20,674 nt of DNA, taken from NCBI GenBank assembly GCA_003339415.1, contig PDHQ01000479.1, forward strand, positions 1 through 20,674, read 5' to 3'. Source of the stretch: Ophiocordyceps camponoti-saundersi (nom. inval.) (Eukaryota > Ascomycota > Sordariomycetes > Hypocreales > Ophiocordycipitaceae). The position numbers and the translations under genes were made by a program. This document shows, one piece after another, positions 9,001 to 16,603 of this stretch (position 1 is the first letter of the stretch; each line of letters opens with the position of its first letter). The notes beneath the pieces are model-generated. The model did not search any database and was not told the DNA's origin. It was given only the letters and a program-made list of their open reading frames with translations.

Positions 9001-9208
9001 TCGACGGGCTAAGACTAGACTAGGTTAGAGGGCTTCGTCCGCAGCGTAAAGCAGGCGAGTTAGTTCTCTCCTGCCTCTCTTCCTTGCTCCGTGTGTAAAG
9101 CGAGCTACTAGGACTTTTTTATGAGAACAGTATACACAAATTGGACATTATATAGTTTATGACTTTTCCTTATTCAAATATAAGGTAATGTAGCGGTGTT
9201 TAGATCTT
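6055..9208 (+). repeat. Repeat-dense spacer between tRNA-Arg and rns
   Basis: This is about 3.1 kb without a gene I can support on either strand. It holds short double-hairpin relatives at 6281-6400 and 8830-8915 (with the CGCCCCTTCGGGGCG hairpin), AT-rich arms GTTTTACTTTATATA at 7088-7128, a GC-capped hairpin at 8194-8253 similar to the one at 2190-2240, CTCGG repeats at 8490-8516, and G tracts of 11 (8125-8135) and 12 (8975-8986). The stretches 7180-7300 and 7790-7910 are less repetitive but match nothing I recognise. Confidence 0.7.
6281..6400 (+). repeat. Double-hairpin element relative with duplicated CGCCCCGAAGGGGCG hairpin
   Basis: Two copies of ATATTTTTCACGCCCCGAAG, each extending through GGGCGCTAC, sit about 50 nt apart (about 6287 and 6334). 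They are followed by GCTTGCGCCACCCAGAGGGT and GTGAAAAATGC. The ATTTTGTAGC hairpin is missing from this copy. Confidence 0.75.
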
Positions 9209-9530
9209 ATAGTGATGTAGATGTTACATGTTATTGCAGCACATATTTACATCACTATCAGATATTCTCTATAATGATGTAAATATGGGTTATTGCACAT
9301 ATTTACTTCACTGTTGTTATATAGTGTGAAGTTCAAATATTCACTACAATAGTGATGGTACTATGGCATTTAACATTACTTGTGATAGTGACGGTAATAT
9401 GTTAAAAAAAAACAAAACTACCTATCTATCTATAATAGTAATGTAAAATGGATACAAGCTTACATTACTAGTAATGATATTGTGTAGCAACACATAACTA
9501 CTATCGCTATTAGTAATGTAAGTGTACACC
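9209..9530 (+). repeat. Array of AT-rich stem-loops upstream of rns
   Basis: Several stem-loops share a TAGTGATGTAA/TTACATCACTA theme. Clear ones are ATAGTGATGTA (9209-9219) with TACATCACTAT (9248-9258), GTAAATATG (9279-9287) with CATATTTAC (9298-9306), and TAGTAATGTAA (9436-9446) with TTACATTACTA (9460-9470). Partial units fill 9320-9400 and 9470-9530. The array ends within about 20 nt of the inferred rns start. It differs in sequence and base composition from the GC-rich hairpins elsewhere. A role in transcription, rRNA 5' processing or replication is possible but only inferred. Confidence 0.75.
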
Positions 9531-9544
9531 TACATCCCAAAAAA

Positions 9545-10414
9545 AAAGATGAGTTTGGTGATGGCTCTGATTGAATACTGTTAAAGTGCTTGACACATGC
9601 TAATCGAACGATTAATTTGTAATTAAAGTAACAAGTTAATAGTGGTGTACAGGTGAGTATATTGGTATTTTCACCGGCCTTAAAGAGGAGGTAAATCCTT
9701 CATATTAATAAAGAGTATATAAAAAACCCAAAACTAAACTCGCTTTAAGAGGAAAATAAATATCACGAGAGAGGTAGTAGTTAAGGTGATGGCTTAACTA
9801 GCCAAAATTCTCGTAGTCGAAGCTGGAAGGTTGATCGACCACATTGGGTATGAAAAAAACCCTCTGCATAACGTACAGCAGTGGGGAATATTGGTCAATG
9901 GCCTAACGGCTGAACTGGCAACTTTGAGGAGCGATAAGTCACATTCTGCATCTCTATGGATTCCTCTAGCTCTAATGGGTATTAGGGGTAACGCGTAACA
10001 AGTAACCTGGTTCAGGAGGGGTTAACGTAACAAGTTACCCGGCTTAGGGGTTAACTATAGAGATCGGCTTCTTCACGGGGGAGGGGAATTCAGCTATATC
10101 AGAGTTGATTGAAGCTTTGTTTATGTATTGATAATGACGATATATATAATAGCGTCTTGACAAATTACGTGCCAGCAGTCGCGGTAATACGTACCAGACT
10201 AGTATTATTCATCTTAATTAGGTTTAAAGGGTACGTAGGCGGTCAATGTAATCATTTCATAATGTAATACTGGACTAGAGTTTTAAAGAAGAGGGGGGAA
10301 CGAACGGTAGAAAGATGAAATTTAATCATACCGGTGTCAGACGAGGTAAAGGCGAAGGCACCCTTTTAATAAAAACTGACGTTGAAGGACTAAGGCATTG
10401 ATAACGAACAGGAT
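9545..10414 (+). rRNA. rns: Small-subunit rRNA, exon 1 (5' and central domain)
   Basis: Mitochondrial 16S-like rRNA. The 5' end is placed near GATGAGTTTGGTGATGGCTC, equivalent to the bacterial GAGTTTGATCATGGCTC. Other landmarks are ACACATGCTAATCGAACG, the AGCAGTGGGGAATATTGG block near 9880, and the 530 loop GTGCCAGCAGTCGCGGTAAT at about 10170, followed by GGTTTAAAGGGTACGTAGGC. The exon stops after AACGAACAGGAT (T10414), equivalent to E. coli about position 787, where a group II intron begins. The 5' boundary is uncertain by several bases. A variable region at 9965-10065 carries an imperfect internal repeat. Confidence 0.93.
9990..10055 (+). repeat. Imperfect tandem repeat within rns variable region
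   Basis: GGTAACGCGTAACAAGTAAC...GGTTCAGGAGG is followed by GGTTAACGTAACAAGTTACC...GGCTTAGGGG, about 33-36 nt per unit. It falls between the 340-400 and 515 equivalents of bacterial 16S, where length variation is tolerated. It may have arisen by local duplication or insertion. Confidence 0.6.
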
Positions 10415-10672
10415 GTGCGACCTGCTAAGTTTTAGTTAAAAATTTATAACTTATATATTTTTTAATATATATTTATTATAACTTGTATTTCATTTTACAT
10501 GAATCAGTCTAAATATGCGAAATGAGTAATTGTTTGGTGTAAAGCTTTAGATATGATTTCTTCTATGGTTAAAGAAATTGAACCAATGTAATTAAAACTT
10601 TATTTGAGATAAAAATATCTCTGATTATATATTATTTATAATATTGTATATAATTAATTTGGCGTTTAACGG

Positions 10673-10678
10673 GTCCTG
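10673..10678 (+). other. Candidate EBS1 of the group II intron
   Basis: GTCCTG can pair with the last six exon bases CAGGAT (10409-10414) using one U-G pair. It sits in a loop closed by TTAAC/GGGTTAA, as expected for the domain I EBS1 loop. This is inferred by eye. Confidence 0.55.
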
Positions 10679-10794
10679 GGTTAAATGAAAATGAACATAT
10701 AATAAATAAAGTAAAGTTGGAACCTAAGGAAGATAAAATTTTAACTAAGAAACAGGGTAATGCCTATAATTTGTTATTTATAAGTTTTTTGGGG

Positions 10795-11120
10795 CAATAT
10801 TATTCCCGTAACATAGGGAGGGGCAGGAGCCCATAACATAACGTTTTTAATTTTATATATACAACATATTTATCGAATATGCAGCAGGGAGGGCTACGGA
10901 GTATAAAGCCTCCCCTGGAGGGTGGCGTTGTACCGGAGGGGGACGGTGGGAGATTTATATATATATAAACAGCTCTATGAATTTTTATTCTATATATGTC
11001 TCGCTAGCGCATAGAATAAAAATTCCTCAGAGTCCCTTATCCCAGCTACGCTGGGATTAGTCGATAAGATGTGCCTCCCCCTGCACATTTTCCAACTGTG
11101 TTGCAGTTGGAAAATAGCTG
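10795..11120 (+). repeat. GC-capped hairpins in group II intron
   Basis: The segment TTTTTATTCTATATATGTCTC...CGCATAGAATAAAAATTCC (about 10983-11027) is an inverted, slightly diverged copy of 6472-6515. TTTTCCAACTGTGTTGCAGTTGGAAAA at 11089-11115 is a strong hairpin also seen near 7337 and 17631. None of it matches known intron core elements. Confidence 0.65.
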
Positions 11121-11334
11121 GTATACGTAAAAACTAATTTTATATATAATATATATATATACATAAAAATAAATAACAAGGTATATTGTAAAATATACTA
11201 TAAATTAGAGGTAAAAGGACAACGTAAAAAGCAAATGCAATTTTGTAATTAAATTGATAGAGATTATATCTTAACTTGAAAGAGTGCTGACTTGCGTATG
11301 GATTTTATGTGTGTGTGCGGCAATCTAGCCTAGC

Positions 11335-11460
11335 ATATTTTCACACCCTAGCATATTTTCCTGCTATGCTACCCTGCGCTATTTTGTAGCATAGCTACAA
11401 AATTTAGCTAGGGTGTGAAAATCAGCGCAGGGTAGCTATGCAACCCTGCGGGTGTGAAAA
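11335..11460 (+). repeat. Rearranged double-hairpin element in group II intron
   Basis: It carries CACACCCTAGCATATTTTCC, CTATGCTACCCTGCGC and the ATTTTGTAGC/GCTACAAAAT hairpin. It then returns with TTTAGCTAGGGTGTGAAAAT, skipping the GGGACGCTTGCGCCACCCAG part. A third hairpin (ACCCTGCGGGTGTGAAAATA) follows. It is a mosaic or deletion derivative of the standard element. Confidence 0.7.
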
Positions 11461-11523
11461 TAAGCGCAGAAAAATGCGCTGGCTGGCGACAAAAAATACT
11501 AAAAATAAAAACATAAATTTATA

Positions 11524-11651
11524 GCCTGCATATTTTTCACGCCCCGAAGGGGCGCTACTAGCTTGCGCCACCCTGCGCTATTTTGTAGCATAGCTACAAA
11601 ATTTAGCTAGGGACGCTTGCGCCACCCAGAGGGTGTGAAAAATCAGCTGGC
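11524..11651 (+). repeat. Double-hairpin element, + oriented arm of a 128-bp inverted repeat
   Basis: This full copy runs from GCCTGCATATTTTTCACGCC to AATCAGCTGGC with three hairpins: CGCCCCGAAGGGGCG, ATTTTGTAGC/GCTACAAAAT and CACCCAGAGGGTG. Its exact reverse complement is 12104-12231, 452 nt downstream. Both lie inside the rns group II intron. Confidence 0.93.
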
Positions 11652-12103
11652 GTAATTTACGCATACTTCGAGCGCTAGCGCTAAATTTTTAGCGCATTTA
11701 AAAAATGAATAATATTGCCGCCTTGTGGAAAGGGGCGGAATATTATTCCCCAAAAAAATAAGTTATAATTAGTTATTTAAAGATTTATATAGCAAATAAT
11801 TAGATTTATAAATTAAAAACTTTTTAAATTTTTATTGCCTTATAATTTTAGTTTTTTTTTATTAATTTATAATTTAATTAATTATGCACATAAAAAAAAA
11901 CAAGTTTTTATAATAATTATTTATAATTAGGAAATTATAAATTAAATTATAAAAACTATTAAAAAAAATAACCTGTTCCTAATAGCCCTGATAAATCCAA
12001 ATCCGCGGGTGGACGGGAAGAGCTAGAGCAGCTACGGGAGGAATATATTCCTAGCATATTTTTCACGGCGCTTCGCATAATTTAGCGCTACTAGGAATTT
12101 TAT

Positions 12104-12231
12104 GCCAGCTGATTTTTCACACCCTCTGGGTGGCGCAAGCGTCCCTAGCTAAATTTTGTAGCTATGCTACAAAATAGCGCAGGGTGGCGCAAGCTAGTAG
12201 CGCCCCTTCGGGGCGTGAAAAATATGCAGGC
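12104..12231 (-). repeat. Double-hairpin element, inverted copy (128-bp arm)
   Basis: On the minus strand this is base-for-base the same 128 nt as 11524-11651, as far as I could align by eye. It shows that the element occurs in both orientations and is recent enough to have no visible substitutions. The + strand flank is GGAATTTTAT on the left and GCCGCAGCC on the right. Confidence 0.93.
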
Positions 12232-12529
12232 GCCGCAGCCTGCTCCGCATATTTTTCTATCTACGACGCACGCTTCGCACTTGCTTTGCTAGAAAAATGC
12301 TTGCTTTGCTAGAAAAATCAGCTGGGCGAATTAATAAAAGAAAGATTATCTTTTAGTAGAATATCTCTGGTAGATCCCCAAGGGGGGGGGGGGGCTAGAG
12401 ATATTAATAAAGATTTTATAAAAAAAACTTATATGTTAAATGTATCAATTTTATATGCATATATAGACATATATATGCATATAAAATCCTGCGGCTTAAA
12501 AAAGATCTTAATTCTTTAGTCGCCGTATT

Positions 12530-12570
12530 TTTCTAGCTAAATTTTGTAGCTATGCTACAAAATAGCGCAG
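12530..12570 (-). repeat. Partial double-hairpin element, inverted
   Basis: TTTTTCTAGCTAAATTTTGT, AGCTATGCTACAAAATAGCG and CAGGAAAAATG are the reverse complement of the first hairpin plus its flanks. The second hairpin is absent. It lies in the 3' half of the group II intron, about 360 nt before domain V. Confidence 0.75.
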
Positions 12571-13000
12571 GAAAAATGTGGCAACCCTGCTCTAGCTAGC
12601 AAGAGCGGGTAAATTTATTAGATGATAATAGAGTAATAAAACTACAAGGGTGAAAATTAGAACAATATAATAACTGAAAAAAAAATTATACACTAAATAA
12701 ATATTAATTCCAGTTTTCGATCTAAGCAATCAGCATAGCGATATATTTATCGACTTAAGCTAAAAGGATATCTGCTAACATTTTAGAGAATCGAAGATTT
12801 TTATTTTTTTTTGCTTGCTGCACATTTGGCCACTTCGTAGTAAAACCTAATATTTTTTTTGCTACAATAGCGCACCACGGTCTGAGTTTTACTAGCTTTA
12901 GCGCTAGCAGGCTGGCACATAATGTTTAAGCCGTATGCATTGAAAGGTGCACGTACGGTTTTAAGAGGGGGAAAGCTCGTGAGGGCCTACCTATCTCAAC

Positions 13001-13468
13001 TAGGGACCCTAGTAGTCCTTGCAGTCAACGCTGAATGCTATAGGTTAGAGAGTAATTTGGTCTATAAATGAAAATGTAAGCATTCCACCTCAAGAGTAAT
13101 GTGGCAACGCAGGAACTGAAATCACTAGACCGTTTCTAACATCAGTAGTGAAGTATGTTGTTTAATTCGATGATCCACGAAAAACCTTACCACAATTTGT
13201 ATAACGTGAATGAAAGAGAAAGCCTATCCTATTACGTAACAGATAACGTTTATGAAGAAAGGCTAGACCCAGTAATTTCGTAACAGGAGTTGCACGGCTG
13301 TTTCTAGTTAATGCTGTCAAGTTTTGGGTTCCAATAAATTAACGAAATCCCTGGTTTTATTTTAAGATTTACGATAAAATGTTCGACCTGTATCAGGTAG
13401 AGAATAGGGGTTCAAGACAAGTCATTGTGGCCTTAATATTGTGGGCTACAGACGTGCCACATCTTCCT
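13001..13468 (+). rRNA. rns: Small-subunit rRNA, exon 2
   Basis: The exon resumes as TAGGGACCCTAGTAGTCC, equivalent to bacterial TAGATACCCTGGTAGTCC. It continues through GGAACTGAAATCACTAGACC (the 910-930 region), TGTTTAATTCGATGATCCAC (the 960 region), GAAAAACCTTACC and CAAGACAAGTCATTGTGGCC (the 1190 region). It ends after GGGCTACAGACGTGCCACAT plus a few bases. The end at T13468 is inferred from the restart at ACAAAGAG (15307), equivalent to E. coli about position 1247. The splice site could shift by a few bases. Confidence 0.92.
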
Positions 13469-14671
13469 GCTTCTTGAGTTAGGGTCTCAAGTGTGTGGGA
13501 TAAACTATCAAATTCCAGGAACACCTTAAAACTTCTGGTACCAAGCAATAGTCGAAAGACTACTTGTGGCTGAATTAATTGTTCAGTAGGTATGGTAAAA
13601 AGTCAGAAGATAATCGAAAGAGTGAAAGGTTATCGCGGATCTAAGTCAGTATTAGTGAATATTGTAAAAGAGCAACGAGTAGACGGTAGTTATATTAATA
13701 ATAAGTTAATATTAAGGTGTACTCTAACGAATTCCGAAAGAAATTGTCAAATCAAACCCCTTTCAGATATATATATATATAAATCAAGGCGTAATTATTC
13801 TACTATTATGTGCAGTGCGATATACCGTGCTAGCACTAACTTAGAAAATACTATCTTAAATTACCCATGGTTCATTACAGGATTTTTTGACCCCCTATAT
13901 AACGCAACGCACGATATAAGGGGGTGGGGGATTTTTATATTTATATAAAAACCGAATTTTTATTTATTGTTGATAAAAAAAATTCCTATGCAGCCCCTGC
14001 AGAGGGATCTTTTTCTATTTACCTGCTCTGCTGGAAAAAAATCAGATGGTGGTTTTACATATTGTGAAGCTAGTGTTGGTATTAGTTTACATAAGAAGGA
14101 TCTATATACTTTAAAGTGTATCCAAGCATATTTTAAGGGCAAGGGTTGTATAGTAAAGCATGGCGAAGACAGTATAAAATATGCTATAACTTCTATATAT
14201 CAAATATCTGCTTTAGTTATACCACACTTCGATAACTATCCCTTAATTAGTAGATTTTTATCATTTTTCTTTTTTATAAATTATTAAAAGAAAAATAATT
14301 TATTTTATATATCTACGCTGCGCAGATATATAAAATAAATAAAATAAAAATAAACCACGCATATTTTCCAGCTACGCACATTTTCCTACTAACGATAGGA
14401 AAATAGGAAAATCAGCTGGTAATAAAGAACATTTAAGTTTTTCTTATCTAAAGATAATAAAAACTAGTTTCTTAATAATTAAATTAATAAATTATTAATA
14501 AACAACCATAGAAGGATTACATAAAATTGTGTCAATTAAAGCTTCAATGAATAAAGGTTTATCTGAGGCTTCGCCCTAAAAAGAGCTTATCCTGAGATAA
14601 TTAAAGTAACTAGACCGATAGTGTCAGACTATAGTATACCAGATCCTCAATGAATTGTAGGGTTTAGTTTT

Positions 14672-14733
14672 TTCTACTAAAGCTAGAAAAAACCAATTTA
14701 TTAATAATTAAATTTATAAATTATTAATAAATT
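14672..14733 (+). repeat. AT-rich double hairpin inside second LAGLIDADG motif
   Basis: The first hairpin has arms GTTTTTTCT and AGAAAAAAC. The second has AATTTATTAATAATT and AATTATTAATAAATT. Upstream reads WIVGFS and downstream reads SGEGCFML, exactly the two halves of a LAGLIDADG helix, so the insert limits are well constrained. A related copy of the second hairpin lies at about 14472-14505 in the same gene. Confidence 0.75.
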
Positions 14734-15097
14734 ACATCAGGTGAAGGTTGTTTTATGTTAAAAATTAGTAAATCTCCAGGATCCAAATTAGGCGCTTCGC
14801 ATAGGAGTACAATTAATATTCCAATTAACTCAGAATAATAGAGATCAAGGATTAATGAAGTGTATACTTTTTTATTTTGGATGTGGTATATTGGTGACCC
14901 CACTTCTTTGATGTGGGGGTGCCGCTTTGCAGCCAAGATGGTACAAAAATAGTTTTTTTTGTGAGAAAATTATCTAGCATTATAGATATAATTATACCAT
15001 TTTTTAATAATTATAATGTAGTAGGTGTAAAGTTACAGGACTACTTAGATTGATGCAAAGCAGCTGAGATAGTAAAAAATAAAGGTCATTTAACTCA

Positions 15098-15158
15098 GCC
15101 AGGAGCCTCCTACGGAGGATTTTATACCTATATATATGTCTATATATAGATATAAAAT
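15098..15158 (+). repeat. Double hairpin near the 3' end of the endonuclease pseudogene
   Basis: CCTCC-TAC-GGAGG is followed by ATTTTATACCTATATATATG, TCTATATATAGATATAAAAT. The protein reading is NKGHLTQ before and LEEVQRIK after. A GC hairpin plus an AT hairpin, 61 nt in all, is inserted in the closing block of the gene. Confidence 0.7.
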
Positions 15159-15306
15159 TAGAAGAAGTTCAAAGGATAAAAGCCGCGCTTCGCTTGAACC
15201 GCAAAAGAGTGTTATAATGCTTAATTAATAAAGTGTAATAAGATAACACAATGCTTAGTTAATATATTTATATATATATATAAAGAAAAATTTGATCTGC
15301 TGTGGG

Positions 15307-15630
15307 ACAAAGAGATGCAAAAATGCGAATTTAAGCTAATCTCAAAAAACAGGACACAAGAGAGGATTGCTGAGCCTGAAACTGGCTGCATGAATAAGTA
15401 ATTACTAGTAATCGTGAATCACCATGTCACGGTGAATATAGTTTTAGATAGGTACTAACCACTCGTCACATGCTGAAAGGTATTCGCGGATTAAGCTTGC
15501 TTTTTCAGGTTTTTAAAAAAGACGTAGCAGGTCTTGTTCTGAACCTGGGGTTCTACCAGTACGTGATACTGATTAGTGTTAAGTCGAAATACGGTTCGTG
15601 TAGTGGAAGTTGCACGGGGTTGATAAATGT
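15307..15630 (+). rRNA. rns: Small-subunit rRNA, exon 3 (3' end)
   Basis: Landmarks are ACTAGTAATCGTGAATCACC at about 15404, ATGTCACGGTGAATATAG, ACTAACCACTCGTCACATGC at about 15454 (the 1400 decoding region) and GTTAAGTCGAAATACGGTTC at about 15579 (the 1490 region). The terminal helix is GTGGAAGTTGCACGGGGTTG (15603-15622), and the end is taken just after GATAAATG. No anti-Shine-Dalgarno CCUCC is visible, as is usual in fungal mitochondria. The apparent small open frame over 15470-15769 is rRNA plus spacer, not a gene. The 3' limit is uncertain by about 10 nt. Confidence 0.9.
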
Positions 15631-15737
15631 TAACTATAACATTATAGTATGGTCGGGAAATTATCGTACCATATTACATAAAGTATTGGTTTACTTTATA
15701 AATATCATATGGATCGCGATAAAACCATATTATATAA

Positions 15738-15821
15738 AGGAGGGTTCCTTTATTGGTAAGAAGGGTTGAGCTGTAAACTCAATAGCTATAGCTTTTAAGA
15801 GTTCGAATCTCTTGTCTCCTA
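15738..15821 (+). tRNA. trnY(gua): tRNA-Tyr (anticodon GTA)
   Basis: The anticodon stem TTGAG/CTCAA holds the loop CTGTAAA, giving anticodon GTA. The T arm AAGAG-TTCGAAT-CTCTT is perfect. A long variable arm (TAGCTATAGCTTTT) makes it class II, as in many organelle and bacterial tRNA-Tyr. The acceptor pairs AGGAGGG (15738-15744) with GTCTCCT (15814-15820), with weak pairing at the inner end (G-U, G-G). It starts about 107 nt after rns. Confidence 0.88.
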
Positions 15822-15827
15822 TTTCCA

Positions 15828-15900
15828 GAATTAGTAGCTTAATTGGTAAAGAATTTCCTTGTCACGGAAAGAGATGGGGGTTCGAAACCCTTCTAATTCG
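15828..15900 (+). tRNA. trnD(guc): tRNA-Asp (anticodon GTC)
   Basis: Acceptor arms GAATTAG (15828-15834) and CTAATTC (15893-15899) pair perfectly. The anticodon stem TTTCC/GGAAA encloses TTGTCAC, giving anticodon GTC. The T arm GGGGG-TTCGAAA-CCCTT has wobble pairs. It is only 6 nt after tRNA-Tyr, so the two are probably cotranscribed. Confidence 0.93.
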
Positions 15901-16093
15901 CTCGGGTAAATAGGTAGCTACTAAGCTTTACTCCCGACTCAGTAGGAGAGCTATGCATATTTTTAGTAGAGCTGTAGAGCAAGAGCTGCTGAGGAATTTA
16001 GTGGAGCAGGGCAATTTTATCCTCAGCTCTATTACTAGAGTAGTAGAGCTAGAGTAGAGCAGGGAACTTTACTCCTAGCTCTAGAGCTAGAGC

Positions 16094-16174
16094 TGTGCAT
16101 ATTTTTCACACCCTAGCTACAAAATTTAGCTAGGGACGCTTGCGCCACCCAGAGGGTGTGAAAAATCAGCTGGC
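16094..16174 (+). repeat. Double-hairpin element lacking half of the first hairpin
   Basis: It reads GTGCATATTTTTCACACCC directly into TAGCTACAAAATTTAGCTAG, then GGGACGCTTGCGCCACCCAG...GTGAAAAATCAGCTGGC. Compared with the full copies, the TGCGCTATTTTGTAGCA segment is missing, as if one hairpin arm had been deleted. Confidence 0.8.
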
Positions 16175-16176
16175 GG

Positions 16177-16276
16177 GAATTTTATGAATTTTTTTAATTA
16201 TTATATAATTATAAAAAATACGTTTTACTTTATATATATAAAGTAAAACTCCTAGCGCATTTTTGCAAAAATATGC
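16177..16276 (+). repeat. 100-nt direct repeat, copy 1
   Basis: It starts GAATTTTATGAATTTTTTTA and ends CATTTTTGCAAAAATATGC. It contains the palindrome GTTTTACTTTATATATATAA...AGTAAAAC. The second copy at 16712-16810 differs only by lacking one A. Related shorter pieces are at 4005-4136 and 6808-6830. Confidence 0.9.
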
Positions 16277-16520
16277 AAGGCAAGCAGGTTTAAAAAAAAA
16301 CGTAAAATTAATAAAAAAACGTATTTTAGCGAAGCTGGCCATAAATTTACAATTCTATAATATAAAAATGCACTCCACACCCCTAGGTAGGCAGCTTTAG
16401 CGCACGCATATTTAAGAAGGTATAGCTCTACTCGTATTCCTCGCCGCAGGGGCAGGGGCTAAAAAAATCCCTAATTTTTTTTTTAAGCCCCTAATAATTC
16501 AATTCTTGTTCTCTTATATA

Positions 16521-16603
16521 GGAAAAGTCTTCCATGGGTAGGGTAAGGCACTTGCTATGTGTCGTGTTTAATACATTTAGGTGTTCGAATCACCTCTTTT
16601 CCG
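16521..16603 (+). tRNA. trnS(gcu): tRNA-Ser (anticodon GCT)
   Basis: Acceptor arms GGAAAAG (16521-16527) and CTTTTCC (16596-16602) pair fully. The anticodon stem GGCAC/GTGTC, with one G-U pair, encloses TTGCTAT, giving anticodon GCT for AGY serine codons. The long variable arm (GTGTTTAATACATTT region) is typical of serine tRNAs. The T arm AGGTG-TTCGAAT-CACCT is perfect. The discriminator is G. Confidence 0.92.

Larger units (their letters stand above)
10415..13000 (+). mobile_element. Group II intron in rns (about E. coli position 787), no intact ORF
   Basis: The 5' end GTGCGACC matches the group II consensus GUGYG. The 3' end is ...CTATCTCAAC, an AY end. Domain V is recognisable at about 12928-12961 as AAGCCGTATGC, then a GAAA-containing apex, then GCACGTACGGTT, with the AGC catalytic triad. 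Domain VI fills about 12965-12998. An EBS1 candidate GTCCTG at 10673-10678 in a TTAACGGGTCCTGGGTTAA loop can pair with the exon end CAGGAT (one G-U pair). No reverse transcriptase or maturase motifs were found, so it would depend on trans-acting factors. The interior is stretched by double-hairpin copies (11335-11460, 11524-11651, 12104-12231, 12530-12570) and a 13-nt G tract at 12382-12394. Confidence 0.88.
13592..15215 (+). pseudogene. LAGLIDADG homing endonuclease pseudogene, broken by hairpin insertions
   Basis: In functional form this family cleaves intronless alleles. Readable blocks in order are: KGYRGSKSVLVNIVKEQRVD and LRCTLTNSERNCQIK; the first motif as PWFITGFFD (13864-13890); SVGISLHKKDLYTLKCIQAY...KHGEDSIKYAI (14072-14170); HFDNYPLISR (14227-14256); NKEHLSF (14424); EGLHKIVSIKASMNKGLSEA (14511-14570); QWIVGF, then after an insert SGEGCFMLKISKSPGSKLG (14650-14790); VGVKLQDYLDWCKAAEIVKN (15021-15080); and EEVQRIKAALRLNRKR (15160-15200). 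Order and content match a two-domain LAGLIDADG enzyme. Hairpin inserts separate the blocks at about 13888-14045, 14265-14425, 14470-14510, 14672-14733 and 15098-15158. There are also frameshifts, so no protein is expected. The open frames at 13592-13948 and 13967-14287 are fragments. Confidence 0.82.
13469..15306 (+). mobile_element. Group I intron in rns (about E. coli position 1247) with dead LAGLIDADG gene
   Basis: It is placed by rRNA continuity between GCCACATCTTCCT and ACAAAGAG, with the required terminal G at 15306. Its 5' third (13490-13620) resembles a fungal group IB core: AATTCCAGGAAC, CTTAAAACTTCTGGTACCAA and GTCGAAAGAC are in the usual order. The leader that follows (ATCGCGGATCTAAGTCAG, AAAGAGCAACGAGTAGACG) is shared with the second atp6 intron at 1018-1077. 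An intron-encoded endonuclease occupies the rest but is badly broken. Confidence 0.82.
15901..16520 (+). repeat. Repeat-rich spacer between tRNA-Asp and tRNA-Ser
   Basis: No gene was seen. It contains AGAGCTGCTGAGGAATTTAG-type palindromes at 15945-16095, a shortened double-hairpin element at 16094-16174, the first copy of a 100-nt direct repeat (16177-16276) and AT-rich filler. Confidence 0.7.

Noticed and set aside
12300..12900. Maturase or reverse transcriptase in the group II intron
   Set aside because: No YADD-type or domain X-like reading was found in any + frame; the sequence is AT-rich filler, repeats and intron core.
14724..14936. Minus-strand open frame within the rns group I intron
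   Set aside because: It is the antisense of a readable LAGLIDADG block.
15470..15769. Open frame of 99 codons at the end of rns
   Set aside because: It runs through conserved rRNA helices and into tRNA-Tyr; no protein family signal.
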